From Dehalobacter sp. DCM (lineage in GTDB: Bacteria; Bacillota; Desulfitobacteriia; Desulfitobacteriales; Syntrophobotulaceae): a stretch of 64,000 nucleotides of DNA. The DNA lies in assembly GCF_024972775.1 (NCBI RefSeq), contig NZ_CP092282.1:3651001-3715000 (forward strand), in the 5' to 3' direction. The notes below the pieces were generated by a model. It saw only the letters and a program-made list of their open reading frames with translations, was not told the DNA's origin and searched no databases. The position numbers and the translations under genes are program-made. Of the stretch, positions 1 through 8,552 are shown piece by piece. Each line of letters opens with the position of its first letter. Within the stretch, counting starts at the first letter, position 1.

Positions 1-150
1 CTGGGGCTTTCGATCGCCAAAGAATTGATCGAAGCGCACGGCGGCAGGATCACGGCGACCAGCGCCATCGGGGAAGGGTCCTGCTTTACCTTGATGCTTC
101 CCCTGTCTGATAAAAAGGAGCCTGAAGATGAAGCATATTCTAATTATTGA
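1..150 (+). CDS. Sensor histidine kinase, C-terminal end (partial)
   Basis: The open frame from base 1 ends at TGA 148-150. It reads as the end of a HATPase_c domain: [15 protein letters not shown] is the G2 box, followed by a [15 protein letters not shown] strand typical of the last part of the fold. The frame overlaps the start of the downstream response regulator by 23 bases, so the pair is translationally coupled and is almost certainly a cognate kinase-regulator system. The sensor domain lies outside the window, so the stimulus cannot be judged. The family assignment is firm for the visible part. Confidence 0.85.
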   Translation: MGLSIAKELIEAHGGRITATSAIGEGSCFTLMLPLSDKKEPEDEAYSNY

Positions 151-814
151 AGATGATTTGCAGATCGCCGAACTGGAAAAGGACTATCTTCAGCTAAACG
201 GGTATCAAGCCGATATCGCTGGGGATGGTGTGTCGGGTTTAAAAAAAGGCTTAAGCGGGATGTACGACATGATCATTGTCGACCTGATGCTGCCGGGAAA
301 AGACGGCTTTACCCTTGTCCAGGAAATACGTCAAAAGCTGGAAATTCCGATTCTGATTGTTTCTGCAAAATGTGAGGATATTGATAAGATCAGAGGTTTT
401 GGTTTTGGTGCCGACGATTATCTGACCAAGCCTTTCAGCTCCGCGGAATTGGTTGCCAGGGTCAAATCGCACATTCGGCGGTATGAGCGCCTGACCGGCA
501 AGAAATCCGCGGTCGGGACAATTTTTCATAAGGGGTTGGAAATCAATACATCGGCTCATCAACTGTTTGTCAACGGCCGGGAAGTTATTCTTACGACCAA
601 AGAATATGAACTATTGGTCTTTCTTGCTTCTAATCCCAATATCGTGTTCAACAAGGAACAATTGTTTGATCGGATTTGGGGAGAGGATTATTATGGCGAA
701 CCGGCCACGGTGGCCGTGCATATCCAAAAAATACGCAAAAAAATCGAGACGGACCCGGCCAATCCCCAATACATTGAGACGCTTTGGGGAACTGGCTACC
801 GCTTTAATGCCTAG
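128..814 (+). CDS. OmpR/PhoB-family response regulator
   Basis: The 228-residue protein has a receiver domain (about residues 3-115) with the acidic pair EDD near residues 8-10, the phospho-acceptor Asp in IIVDLMLPG (about residue 52), and the conserved Lys in DDYLTKPF. A winged-helix DNA-binding domain follows (about 130-226), with [15 protein letters not shown] and the C-terminal hairpin [10 protein letters not shown]. It would be phosphorylated by the kinase whose end overlaps it upstream, and would regulate transcription. The ATG at 128 lies inside the kinase gene, which fits translational coupling. Targets cannot be inferred, because the next gene downstream is an unrelated small coiled-coil gene. 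Confidence 0.95.
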   Translation: MKHILIIEDDLQIAELEKDYLQLNGYQADIAGDGVSGLKKGLSGMYDMIIVDLMLPGKDGFTLVQEIRQKLEIPILIVSAKCEDIDKIRGFGFGADDYLTKPFSSAELVARVKSHIRRYERLTGKKSAVGTIFHKGLEINTSAHQLFVNGREVILTTKEYELLVFLASNPNIVFNKEQLFDRIWGEDYYGEPATVAVHIQKIRKKIETDPANPQYIETLWGTGYRFNA

Positions 815-980
815 GAATAATTCCGATGCAGTTACATCCAAAAAAAGAGCAAATTCCTTGGTAATTCAGGGGATCGGAGTATAAATCCGGAATTGCCAAT
901 ATGGATGTTAATGGAAATATCTTTTCTTGTATCCCCATCTGGAAGGTGATATGATATTGCTTAAAGGGGAGATCGAGTCG

Positions 981-1226
981 ATGGATAAATCAGATTTGAT
1001 CCTGGATAAATTGAATTCCATGGAAAAAGCTTTGCGAGCAGAAAGTAAAACGCTGAGTGACTCGGTAGGCAGACTTGAGAAAAATGTCGATAGACTTGAG
1101 AAAAAGGTTGACAAACTCAGCGATCAGCAAGAAATGTCATGGCAGGCAATTAAAGAGATTCGAGAGGAACTGACGGAAAACAGTGTGAAAATTAAAATCA
1201 TCGATAACAAGGTAAAGGCTTTATAG
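981..1226 (+). CDS. Small coiled-coil protein, function unknown
   Basis: The 81-residue protein starts with MDKSDLILDKLNSMEKALRA and continues as an almost uninterrupted heptad pattern (VGRLEKNVDRLEKKVDKL). It has no signal peptide or membrane segment. ATG 981 is preferred over upstream in-frame starts at 927 and 951, because AAAGGGGAG sits about 9 bases before it. A degraded fragment of the same reading frame start recurs at 15041-15095, so this gene type has been duplicated. I do not recognise a function. Such short helical proteins are common and often annotated only as hypothetical. Confidence 0.6.
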   Translation: MDKSDLILDKLNSMEKALRAESKTLSDSVGRLEKNVDRLEKKVDKLSDQQEMSWQAIKEIREELTENSVKIKIIDNKVKAL

Positions 1227-1325
1227 CCTTTATATTTTTATATCATATCACAAAGCCAGGAAAAAGAGCCTCTCGCATAAAACGTTTTGCTTCTCTACCG
1301 ATATACGGTCATATTATAATTTTCC

Positions 1326-1354
1326 TTGTAAAACTATACATCTTATAGTATAAT
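1326..1354 (+). promoter_or_regulatory. Sigma-A type promoter of a small ORF
   Basis: TTGTAA at 1326-1331 and TATAAT at 1349-1354 are separated by 17 bases, an ideal sigma-70/sigma-A layout. The predicted start of transcription is about 20 bases before the strong AGGAGG site of the 1381 ORF. Confidence 0.7.
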
Positions 1355-1380
1355 TAAGTTTCATGAAAGGAGGTGTGCAT

Positions 1381-1485
1381 TTGAGTAAAAAACAAAATGA
1401 TATTATTGACGAAATTCTCAATTCAGTTGGGCTTGAACCATTAAAAGCTTCTGAGCAAAAGAATATCCTCAAAAAAATCTCCTAA
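1381..1485 (+). CDS. Small protein (34 aa), TTG start
   Basis: This short frame begins MSKKQNDIIDEILNSVGL when read from TTG 1381 and ends at TAA 1483-1485. AAAGGAGG (1366-1373) is placed 7 bases before the TTG. A consensus promoter lies at 1326-1354 and a rho-independent terminator at 1546-1583, so it looks like a complete single-gene transcription unit. The peptide is helical and charged, with no membrane segment. I do not recognise the family. The support is the signals around it, not similarity. Confidence 0.5.
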   Translation: MSKKQNDIIDEILNSVGLEPLKASEQKNILKKIS

Positions 1486-1545
1486 AAAGGGGCGTGATGA
1501 GAAATGATGCTAATTTCATACAGTCAAACCTTAAGTGAGTGAAAG

Positions 1546-1583
1546 ACGAGTTCCTGATTAAAAATATGGAGCTCGTTTTTTTT
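1546..1583 (+). terminator. Rho-independent terminator
   Basis: ACGAGtTCC pairs with GGAgCTCGT across a short A-rich loop, and eight T residues follow. It closes the transcription unit of the 1381 small ORF. Confidence 0.75.
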
Positions 1584-1604
1584 ATGTTTATTAATTGGCT
1601 TTAA

Positions 1605-2024
1605 ATGGCTTTTCAACCAGAATGTACAACTGGATGTTTGTTCATCATTTACGTTAAAATTTACACGTCATTATCATTTCGTTTGTGCTGGACAGCCCTG
1701 GACTGGGCGGTACAAGACAACAAGGCCTCATCCGGAAACCTGGATATCATGCAGCTGCTGCTAGGTAAAGGAAGCGATATTAACGCTCAAGACAGCTATG
1801 GCGAAACGGCGTTATTTTATGCCGTTTATTATGAACAGCCGGATGCTGTGAAGCTGTTATTGACTTCCGGTGCTGATAAGGGAATAAAGAACGTTAGAAT
1901 AGAATCGATTAAATCAAATAATAAAGAGAATGAGGCGGAGTTAAATGACTCGATTCTGGAGAAACAAGACGTTTCGCGGCATCACTGTACTTATTTTATG
2001 TGTGTTTTTGCTTGTACCACCTAA
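1605..2024 (+). pseudogene. Ankyrin-repeat protein fragment
   Basis: From about 1690 the frame encodes roughly two ankyrin repeats (TALDWAVQDNK..NLDIMQLLLGKGSDINAQD, then GETALFYAVYYEQPDAVKLLLTSGAD). The first ~28 residues of the open frame do not look like ankyrin sequence, and the tail beyond 1945 runs out of frame through the start of the next gene. Ankyrin proteins normally carry several repeats and a cap, so this is the surviving middle of a larger gene joined to unrelated sequence. It is probably not functional. Confidence 0.6.
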
Positions 2025-5000
2025 CCTCTATGGTTTGGACGAATCGGATACTTATCAGCAACCCGTGATTATTCCATTTGATTTTACATTTACCCAGACT
2101 TTACTTGACCCTGCCCGACCCGTAGTGTACTTTGTTTCGCCGAACGCTAAAAAAATCTATGCCTTGAATTACGAAACCAAGGCATTGCAATCGCTGGACT
2201 TTGTACTTAAACCGGGACGTATGAAGATGTATCAGGGAGAATTATTTGTTACTTTAAGCCCCAGCCCTGATCTGAACGAAAATGGGTCAATTGCCATCGT
2301 TGATTCGGATACTTTTACCCTCAAAGACACGCTGCCCGTGGATACCAATCCCTATGATATCGTGATCGACCATGACGGTTATCTCTATGTCGTCCCGTAT
2401 ACGGACCCCTATAAAATAATAAGTTATGACCGCCATACGAAACAAAAAATAAGTGTGTTTGCCCAAGCCACCATGCCAGGCTATGCTGAAATCGACCCGG
2501 TAAAAAACCGTATCATCTCCGCCGGCAACAATATCTTCTCGATGGAAGTATCGCAGGGGAAACTTCTTCACTATTATCCCGATTCTGCTGTGAATCATCC
2601 CCTAGATTACCTGTTTTTTATTTCACCCGACGGAAAGTACGTATTCAATGCCAGCGGCCTCGTTCTAAATAACCGCTTGCAGCCCGTTACGAATATCGCA
2701 GAATACATGTTTAGTTCCGGCATTACCTTTGATCTGGATCATGACCGTTTCTTTGCCAAACATACCAATGTGGTGACTGCCTACGATTATCGGCAAGGTA
2801 CTGCCGATCAGGACAACCTCTTTCCGGTTACAGGCACCTTCACCACCCTAGGAAACATCTGCTATCTATATTATCAAAGCGGTATGCTGATATCGGTATC
2901 CGCTCTGGATAACGCCTACTCTCCGGGAGGGCAATACTTTTTAGAGGTTTATCCGGTTCCTGACGACGGCTTACCCAACACCGACCCGATGGCTTTCCCG
3001 GGCAATGAAGTGCCCATACCGGTACTTATACCCCAAAGCCCCCGGTTAAAATCCCTTCCCCTGGATTTTGAACCGTTGGATTCTCTGCTTGACCCTAATC
3101 GGCCCGTCCTATACCTGACCGGCAAAAATACGAAGTCAGTCTATGCATTGAATTATGATACCAACAGGATGGCGGAAATCCCATTTCAGAATCAACCGGA
3201 GAAATTAGCTTTTTATAACGATACCTTATACGTGACCTTGACAACCGGTCATGTCACTTACACCACACAGCCGCTGCACGGAGAAATCGGGATCATTGAC
3301 GCGGATAATTTCTCCAATAAGGATAAAATGGCTATTGAGACAGACCCGTATGATCTGGCCGTGGACCGCGACGGAAACCTGATCATTCTCCCCGGGTCAA
3401 ATCAGTGGCAGTCGATTCTGTCCTACTCCGGGCTAACCAAAACGAAGCTTCCTTCCAGCACGACAATCTATGCTAAAAGTATCGGAGAAATCAATCCTAT
3501 AACCAACACGCTTTATACGCTTAGCAACGATCGAAGTCATGCAAGCACTTATAATAGTTTTGTCATAAACAACGGGATGTTTAGTCAAAATGTAAGACCG
3601 TTTGCCGGTGACGACGATAATATCGTCAACACCAATTTCCGCTTTTCTCCGGATGGCCAGTACCTCTTTAATGGAAGCGGGATGGTGTATAACCTGAACC
3701 AAGGACCGGCAACCAAAATAAACAGTTTTAGAGACATTGCGTTTGACCTGGAGAACAGCCGCTTCTTCACAGGGAAAAACGACGGAACGGTTACGATTTA
3801 CGAGTATAATAACCAAAACCTGGGCAATGTTTTTCATGAACTGGGGTCATTCAAAAATAACAGCGACATTACCGCCCTCCAGTACCGGGATAATCGCCTG
3901 CTTATCGTCGGTAATAATGTCGTCAAAATATTTACCATCGACCCCGGAACGATTCCTTTGACTGCCGACGATATCCGCGATGAAACCGGTTACACCGGCG
4001 ACAACCAAAGCGGGCCATTTGGGGTCAACGGTTTCTATCCGCTTTCGGATACAAATAATAACGTGGTGAACACGCCAATTGTTCTGCAAATGAACCGTTT
4101 GATCTCCGCCGGTGCCAACTATGACCAGATTATCCTGCGAGAGGTGCGGTACGGGAAGGAAGCCCCGATCTCCAAAAAGATCAACGGCCACAATCTCGAG
4201 ATCCTTCCTGACGGTGATTTGTTCTACAATACACCATACATCCTGCAAATTCCAGCTGGTGCCTTGCACAGCTCAGATCAAGAAAGCTATGACCACCCGG
4301 TCACCATCCGGTTTGAAACAGGAAGTGAGTACAGCCGCTACGGAGGAGGCGACCGGATCGAAACGAGCCTTAGAATCTCACAGGCGGGCTGGGATACTGC
4401 TCAGGTGGTCGTGCTGGCAACCAGCGAAGATTACCCGGATGCTTTGACGGCAGCCCCTTTAGCCGGAAAATATCATGCGCCCATCCTGTTAACCCCGTCA
4501 GAATATCTGCCTAATACGGTTGGCGATGAGATTAAGCGTTTAAAACCCAGAAAAATTGTCCTCATCGGCGGAGAAAAGGCGATCTCAGCACAGATTGAGG
4601 AAAGCATCCGGAGCCTGAACATGTCTGGCAGAATTGATACGGTTCGTATTTTCGGTGAAGACCGCTATGCGACGTCTCATGAAATAGCTCAGGAGTTGGA
4701 ATCTCCGGACAGTATTATTGTCGCCACGGGGACTAATTTCCCCGATGCCTTATCGGTCGCCGCGTATGCCACCGAACAAGAGATTCCAATTTTGCTATCT
4801 AAACCCGATGGGCTGAAAGCAGATTTACAAGCCTACGTGGAAAAGTTGGAAGCGAATAATTCCTATATCATTGGCGGAGCAAGCGTACTCTCCCGCCAGC
4901 TCGAGCAACAGCTTCCCAATCCAAAACGGATAGCCGGAAAAGACCGTTATGATACGAACTTCCAGGTGCTTTCAACCTTATACGAGGATTATACTAACAT

Positions 5001-5208
5001 CTATTTTGCCACTGGGGAAAATTACCCGGATGCTTTATCCGGTTCCGTCCTCGCTGCCCGGGAAAATGCCCCGATGGTTCTTTTGTCAGGGAATGAAGAC
5101 CAAATACCGCCTGAATGGCGCGACATCCGCAGCGAAATTAAAATGAAGCACATCTTTGGCGGTGAAGGGGTAATCCCCACAAAGACTATGCAGAGGCTAT
5201 TCGAATAA
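1945..5208 (+). CDS. Exported cell-wall-binding protein: propeller-like repeats plus three CW_binding_2 repeats
   Basis: The 1087-residue protein has an N-terminal signal peptide (RGITVLILCVFLLVPPNLYG, about residues 12-31). Two homologous ~320-residue halves follow, each opening with a PLDFEPLDSLLDPNRPVLYL-type segment and containing DPYDLAVDRDG motifs, as in YVTN/beta-propeller surface proteins. An Ig-like region of about 100 residues (GVNGFYPLSDTNN..) comes next. The last ~300 residues are three CW_binding_2 repeats, opening GGGDRIETS, GEDRYATS and GKDRYDTN, with SEDYPDALT / GTNFPDALS / GENYPDALS motifs. CW_binding_2 repeats hold clostridial proteins non-covalently to wall polymer. The start at 1945 follows a GGCGGAG site. 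The role of the propellers is unknown. Confidence 0.85.
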   Translation: MTRFWRNKTFRGITVLILCVFLLVPPNLYGLDESDTYQQPVIIPFDFTFTQTLLDPARPVVYFVSPNAKKIYALNYETKALQSLDFVLKPGRMKMYQGELFVTLSPSPDLNENGSIAIVDSDTFTLKDTLPVDTNPYDIVIDHDGYLYVVPYTDPYKIISYDRHTKQKISVFAQATMPGYAEIDPVKNRIISAGNNIFSMEVSQGKLLHYYPDSAVNHPLDYLFFISPDGKYVFNASGLVLNNRLQPVTNIAEYMFSSGITFDLDHDRFFAKHTNVVTAYDYRQGTADQDNLFPVTGTFTTLGNICYLYYQSGMLISVSALDNAYSPGGQYFLEVYPVPDDGLPNTDPMAFPGNEVPIPVLIPQSPRLKSLPLDFEPLDSLLDPNRPVLYLTGKNTKSVYALNYDTNRMAEIPFQNQPEKLAFYNDTLYVTLTTGHVTYTTQPLHGEIGIIDADNFSNKDKMAIETDPYDLAVDRDGNLIILPGSNQWQSILSYSGLTKTKLPSSTTIYAKSIGEINPITNTLYTLSNDRSHASTYNSFVINNGMFSQNVRPFAGDDDNIVNTNFRFSPDGQYLFNGSGMVYNLNQGPATKINSFRDIAFDLENSRFFTGKNDGTVTIYEYNNQNLGNVFHELGSFKNNSDITALQYRDNRLLIVGNNVVKIFTIDPGTIPLTADDIRDETGYTGDNQSGPFGVNGFYPLSDTNNNVVNTPIVLQMNRLISAGANYDQIILREVRYGKEAPISKKINGHNLEILPDGDLFYNTPYILQIPAGALHSSDQESYDHPVTIRFETGSEYSRYGGGDRIETSLRISQAGWDTAQVVVLATSEDYPDALTAAPLAGKYHAPILLTPSEYLPNTVGDEIKRLKPRKIVLIGGEKAISAQIEESIRSLNMSGRIDTVRIFGEDRYATSHEIAQELESPDSIIVATGTNFPDALSVAAYATEQEIPILLSKPDGLKADLQAYVEKLEANNSYIIGGASVLSRQLEQQLPNPKRIAGKDRYDTNFQVLSTLYEDYTNIYFATGENYPDALSGSVLAARENAPMVLLSGNEDQIPPEWRDIRSEIKMKHIFGGEGVIPTKTMQRLFE

Positions 5209-5220
5209 CTTTTGATAAGC

Positions 5221-5373
5221 CTATTCAAGGAGTATCTGCGCAACAATCTTGTACCGTTTATCATCAGCGATGATAGGAAGCTGTATTATTACCGTGGGCT
5301 GCACGAATGGAAAAACGCGCAGGATACGTTCAAAAAATATCTGGACTATTTTCGGATGGGGTATGAGGGATAA
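5221..5373 (+). pseudogene. C-terminal remnant of a Fic-family protein
   Basis: Immediately after the surface-protein gene an open stretch reads LFKEYLRNNLVPFIISDD, then KLYYYRGLHEWKN, then AQDTFKKYLDYFR, ending at TAA 5371-5373. I recognise this as the usual C-terminus of Fic/DOC-type proteins. The segment normally between HEWKN and AQDTFKKYL (about a dozen residues) is missing. There is no start codon, Fic motif or upstream domain, so this is a gene scar. The family call is from memory of these C-termini. Confidence 0.55.
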
Positions 5374-5395
5374 GGCAATCTGGTAATTCAGGACT

Positions 5396-6334
5396 TCACA
5401 CTACCAACCGTCCCTTCTTCTCAGCTACCGTCACCGTGGCCTCGACCCCGGAGTTAAACTGGATAAAGTCGCTTTCGATGCCGTCACTGAAGATGACACC
5501 GTTTTCCGGCATCTGGGAACGTATTTTTAGCGGAGATTCCCGGGTGATTTTTCCGAAGACAAGGTTAGCCTGAGAGGTTCTGCTGGGAAACGGCTCACGG
5601 ACCGAATAATATAAGTACTCTTGGTTCCAGCGAAACTCTGTTTCCTGTCGGACTTTCAAATCGCTGCCGGCAAGACAATTCACAATATGGGTTGCACCGG
5701 CGATCACACTTTTCAGCCATCCGGTCGCCCCCAGGCCCGTTGAGACAATAATGCCGCTGGAGGATTGCTGCTCCCGTTCGCCGCTGATTTCCAGCTGGTA
5801 GCGGGCGGAGACATGGGTTTTCTGTCCGACGAACAAGTCATTGACGGCGTACATCACCTGACCATCATTGAGGACCGCTTTGGCCATGGAGACTTCTTCC
5901 ACCGGCCTTTTTTGTTTGAATACATCCTGAACGATCCGGTTCAAGTCGGTTACCCGGAAAGGAAGAAGCACGCCGTCCCAGCGGGCAGGGTCGGGATTGA
6001 TGCCGATCAGAAGCTGGTTGGTCAAATATTTTAAGGTATTGGCAACAAGCCCGTCCTGTCCCACGGCCACGACCAGATCATTTTCACCGAAGATAAAGTT
6101 GGAAATGTATTGCCGGTCTACCACCTGGACCCTGCCGAGTGTTTCCAGTGTATTTTGCGCTTCGGATATCACGGCCTGGTATTTTTGATCTTCCGCCAGA
6201 TAATCCGAAAAATCCGCTTGCAAGTGTTCGATATAAAACTTAGCCTGGGCAAGGGTGTTATACTTGGCAATCAGTTCTTCCAGTCTTGTTTTTCTTTTGA
6301 TCAGGACAATTTTATTTTCGGTTAGTTTCATCAT
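5396..6334 (-). CDS. NAD-kinase-superfamily protein (ATP-NAD/sugar kinase-like)
   Basis: The 312-residue protein has a helical N-terminus (about 1-75), then NFIFGENDLVVAVGQDGLVANTL. This matches the GGDGT phosphate-binding region of NAD kinases, with GQDG in place of GGDG. AVNDLFVG (about 168-176) corresponds to the NE motif, and SSGIIVSTGLGATGW (about 195-210) to the SxGxxxSTxxGSTAY region. The pattern supports a diphosphate/NAD-kinase-fold enzyme of altered substrate specificity. It begins 12 bases after the SPFH gene, with AGAGGA before ATG 6334. Linkage to the NrtR-like regulator makes a role in NAD metabolism likely but unproven. Confidence 0.75.
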   Translation of the reverse strand: MMKLTENKIVLIKRKTRLEELIAKYNTLAQAKFYIEHLQADFSDYLAEDQKYQAVISEAQNTLETLGRVQVVDRQYISNFIFGENDLVVAVGQDGLVANTLKYLTNQLLIGINPDPARWDGVLLPFRVTDLNRIVQDVFKQKRPVEEVSMAKAVLNDGQVMYAVNDLFVGQKTHVSARYQLEISGEREQQSSSGIIVSTGLGATGWLKSVIAGATHIVNCLAGSDLKVRQETEFRWNQEYLYYSVREPFPSRTSQANLVFGKITRESPLKIRSQMPENGVIFSDGIESDFIQFNSGVEATVTVAEKKGRLVV

Positions 6335-6346
6335 AGCCGTATCCTC

Positions 6347-7366
6347 TTATCCTTTTGATCCTTTGGTAATTTCCTGGAGCAAATCCGGCGAGATGTTCAG
6401 CTGGCCGATTTTCTCCGCTTTCTCAGCCAGCCCCTGAAATGCAAGTGCAATGAGTTTGTTGGGCTGCATCCCGATACTGGCTAGGGATTGGATGACATTC
6501 AAGTCCGTGTCTTCCAACGCTTTCATCATAGCCGAAAGTTCATAGGCTTTGGCGTCGGCTTTGGCTTTGGCGTTCTGTACGGTCAGTTCGATGAGCGCTT
6601 GCTTTTTCTCCTCCTGGGCCGTATCAAAATTCAGCTGTTCGTCCTTGAGCTCATTTTGTTTTTGCTGCACCGCTCTTTCCGCTTCCAACTGGGTCTCCCG
6701 GACCTGCCTCTTTTTGTTTTCTATGGCGATTTCGGTATTGTATTCATTTTCCTGGACACGTCTTTCCTGTTCGATGGAGGCGTTGCGCCGTTCATAAATG
6801 GCGTCGTCGGCTTGTTTTAAGATTTGCTCCCTGGCCTGTGCCTCGAGCGCCCTGGCCGTTTCTTTATTGGGGGTAATAGCTAAGATGGAAAGTCCCAGGA
6901 TTTCAATCCCGAGCAAATCAATTTCATGATCCTGGCGCATGGCCTCAAAGATGGTCTGGGCCAGAATTTCGCTGGACGTGATGGCTTCTTTCAGCTGCAG
7001 TCCTTCCAGCGTCTTTTTGGTTAAGACTCTGACGCTGTTGATCACCCGCTGGGGAAGCTTTTTGGGATCATCGGAAACATATCCTTTGCCTTTGATATCT
7101 AGCGTATAATTCAAGAGACCCGCAATCTTTCTTTGATCAACGATGCGATACGTGATCTGTCCTTGGACGGTAACGGTCTGAAAATCCACCGTGACTTCTT
7201 CAAAGATAAATGGGATATCCACGCTGCCCATTGGAACAGCAACGATGGACGTCGTCGGCACATAATAGAAAAAGGATAAACCCGGTCCGTTTTTCACGAT
7301 CTTACCGTTTCTGTACTTCATAACATAGTCGCTGGGCTGGAATTTAATAAATCGAAAACCGAACAT
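6347..7366 (-). CDS. SPFH/Band 7 domain protein
   Basis: The 339-residue protein begins GFRFIKFQPSDYVMKYRNGK and has an SPFH (stomatin/prohibitin/flotillin) domain in residues ~5-190, including QGQITYRIVDQRKIAG and the EARAREQI segment. A long charged coiled coil (about 190-290, AQEEKKQALIELTVQNAKAK) and a short C-terminal helix follow. There is no clear transmembrane helix, so membrane association would be peripheral. AAGGAGGG precedes ATG 7366 at 7 bases. It lies between the NrtR-like gene and the NAD-kinase-like gene. SPFH proteins scaffold membrane microdomains or protease complexes; the specific partner is not visible. Confidence 0.85.
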   Translation of the reverse strand: MFGFRFIKFQPSDYVMKYRNGKIVKNGPGLSFFYYVPTTSIVAVPMGSVDIPFIFEEVTVDFQTVTVQGQITYRIVDQRKIAGLLNYTLDIKGKGYVSDDPKKLPQRVINSVRVLTKKTLEGLQLKEAITSSEILAQTIFEAMRQDHEIDLLGIEILGLSILAITPNKETARALEAQAREQILKQADDAIYERRNASIEQERRVQENEYNTEIAIENKKRQVRETQLEAERAVQQKQNELKDEQLNFDTAQEEKKQALIELTVQNAKAKADAKAYELSAMMKALEDTDLNVIQSLASIGMQPNKLIALAFQGLAEKAEKIGQLNISPDLLQEITKGSKG

Positions 7367-7430
7367 TGCTTTTCCCTCCTTTATATATAGACAGAATCAA
7401 ACAGAATCAATTCAAATGAAGTCTGGATGC

Positions 7431-8333
7431 CTATTCTTTAAGCCAATTCGGGTTAAACCGGTAAAGCTTTGAAGGCCGGTGCCCCGCATCCTTGGTGTAC
7501 TCGTTGGTCTCAATGACCATTCCGGCAGTCTTTCGTCGAAAATTTGCCTTCAGCAGCGGGGTATCGAGGATGATTTCATACACCTGCTGCAGTGCCGTTA
7601 AGGTGAACAGTTCCGGCATCAGAGTGAAGGCAATGTCGGTGTATTCAATCTTATTGCGCAGCCTTTCCAGGCCGTATTCGATGATCTTGGCATGGTCAAA
7701 GCCGATCCCCTCCGAGGCCACGACTTCCCTCTCTATCTTGGTGACTTTGCCTTCTACGGTTTTCACAATCTTCACCACGGCCTGAAGGGCATGTTCATCA
7801 TTGGTGAGATGCAGTCGGAATAACTGCTGCTGGCTGTATCCTTTCTCCGTGAGGGTCTTTTGTTCTTGCTGAAGCTGGCATGAGACGGTAAACCACCTGG
7901 CATCATCGGCATCATCGCCGGATTGAATATCCAATGACGTGCTGTCCACGAGTGACATGTAGGCAGTACTGATGATTCGGGTGCGCGGATCCCGGTGGAC
8001 GTCTCCCCAGGTATAAAGCTGCTCCATATAGATATTGTCGATGTTGGTTTCTTCTTTGAGTTCCCGCAGCGCCGCTTCATCAAGACTTTCATCCATCTGC
8101 ACAAATCCCCCCGGCAGTGCCCACTGCCCGATACAGGGATGGTCCGCTCTCTTAATCATCAGTACTTTGAGCTCTTTCTCCGGCAGGGTGCGATAATTTT
8201 TGTTTTCCCTTTCCGCAACGGTGAAAATCAGCATATCGACGGTGACAGAAGGTCGGTCGAACTTGTTGGGATCATAGGTCTTTAAGAATTCTTTTTCGGT
8301 GAGACCGTGTTTATTTCGTAATTGATTTTCCAT
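7431..8333 (-). CDS. nrtR: NrtR-like Nudix-domain transcriptional regulator
   Basis: The 300-residue protein has a Nudix domain (about 28-165) with an apparently complete Nudix box: G at GGFVQMDE, then REL and EET, matching Gx5Ex7REUxEExGU. A C-terminal winged-helix domain (about 215-298) is typical of NrtR, with LERLRNKIEYTDIAF and KLYRFNPNWL. NrtR proteins repress NAD-synthesis or salvage operons and are released by ADP-ribose. ATG 8333 is preferred to 8342, because GGAAAGG abuts the upstream ATG but is about 9 bases from the second one. An iterated TGTTAT motif overlaps its promoter, which suggests autoregulation. Whether the Nudix site is catalytic is unknown. Confidence 0.85.
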   Translation of the reverse strand: MENQLRNKHGLTEKEFLKTYDPNKFDRPSVTVDMLIFTVAERENKNYRTLPEKELKVLMIKRADHPCIGQWALPGGFVQMDESLDEAALRELKEETNIDNIYMEQLYTWGDVHRDPRTRIISTAYMSLVDSTSLDIQSGDDADDARWFTVSCQLQQEQKTLTEKGYSQQQLFRLHLTNDEHALQAVVKIVKTVEGKVTKIEREVVASEGIGFDHAKIIEYGLERLRNKIEYTDIAFTLMPELFTLTALQQVYEIILDTPLLKANFRRKTAGMVIETNEYTKDAGHRPSKLYRFNPNWLKE

Positions 8334-8367
8334 TGGCAACATCCTTTCCGCTTATGTATTTGCTATT

Positions 8368-8433
8368 TGTTATTATCACTCTGTTATGATTATTTTGTTA
8401 TTATCATTATAATACTATCTATTGGATTGTCAA
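8368..8433 (-). promoter_or_regulatory. Promoter and iterated operator of the nrtR-like operon
   Basis: On the minus strand TTGACA (plus 8428-8433) and TATAAT (plus 8406-8411) are 16 bases apart, so transcription would start near 8399. On the plus strand TGTTAT begins at 8368, 8382 and 8396, an exact 14-base period, and the outer two copies extend to TGTTATTATCA. The repeats sit on the start site, where an autorepressor would bind. Confidence 0.6.
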
Positions 8434-8459
8434 GAGTATTAGTCCCTCCATGGACTTGC

Positions 8460-8508
8460 CGCTCCTTGCCCTCCATGGCACCGCGGCATTAGTCCCTCCA
8501 TGGACGTC
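8460..8508 (-). pseudogene. Short fragment resembling the 3' end of a DrrA-type ABC ATPase gene
   Basis: The stretch starting CTCCTTGCC and ending TCCATGGACGT matches 46433-46478, inside the end of the ABC ATPase gene, at most positions over about 46 bases in the same orientation. Read on the minus strand it gives a GAMEGKE peptide, as in the GGAMDGKE tail of that ATPase. It is a gene-end scar beside the repeat element and not a coding gene. Confidence 0.4.
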
Positions 8509-8510
8509 AA

Positions 8511-8542
8511 AAAGATGCTGCAATTTTATGCACAGCATCTTT
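8511..8542. repeat. Dispersed hairpin repeat, copy 1
   Basis: AAAGATGCTG pairs with CAGCATCTTT around a 12-base loop. Related hairpins at 17934-17965 and 26575-26610 also lie just to the left of a toxin-element left end. In all three the arm begins with an A-run and AAAGATG. Confidence 0.6.
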
Positions 8543-8552
8543 CCCGTTAGAC

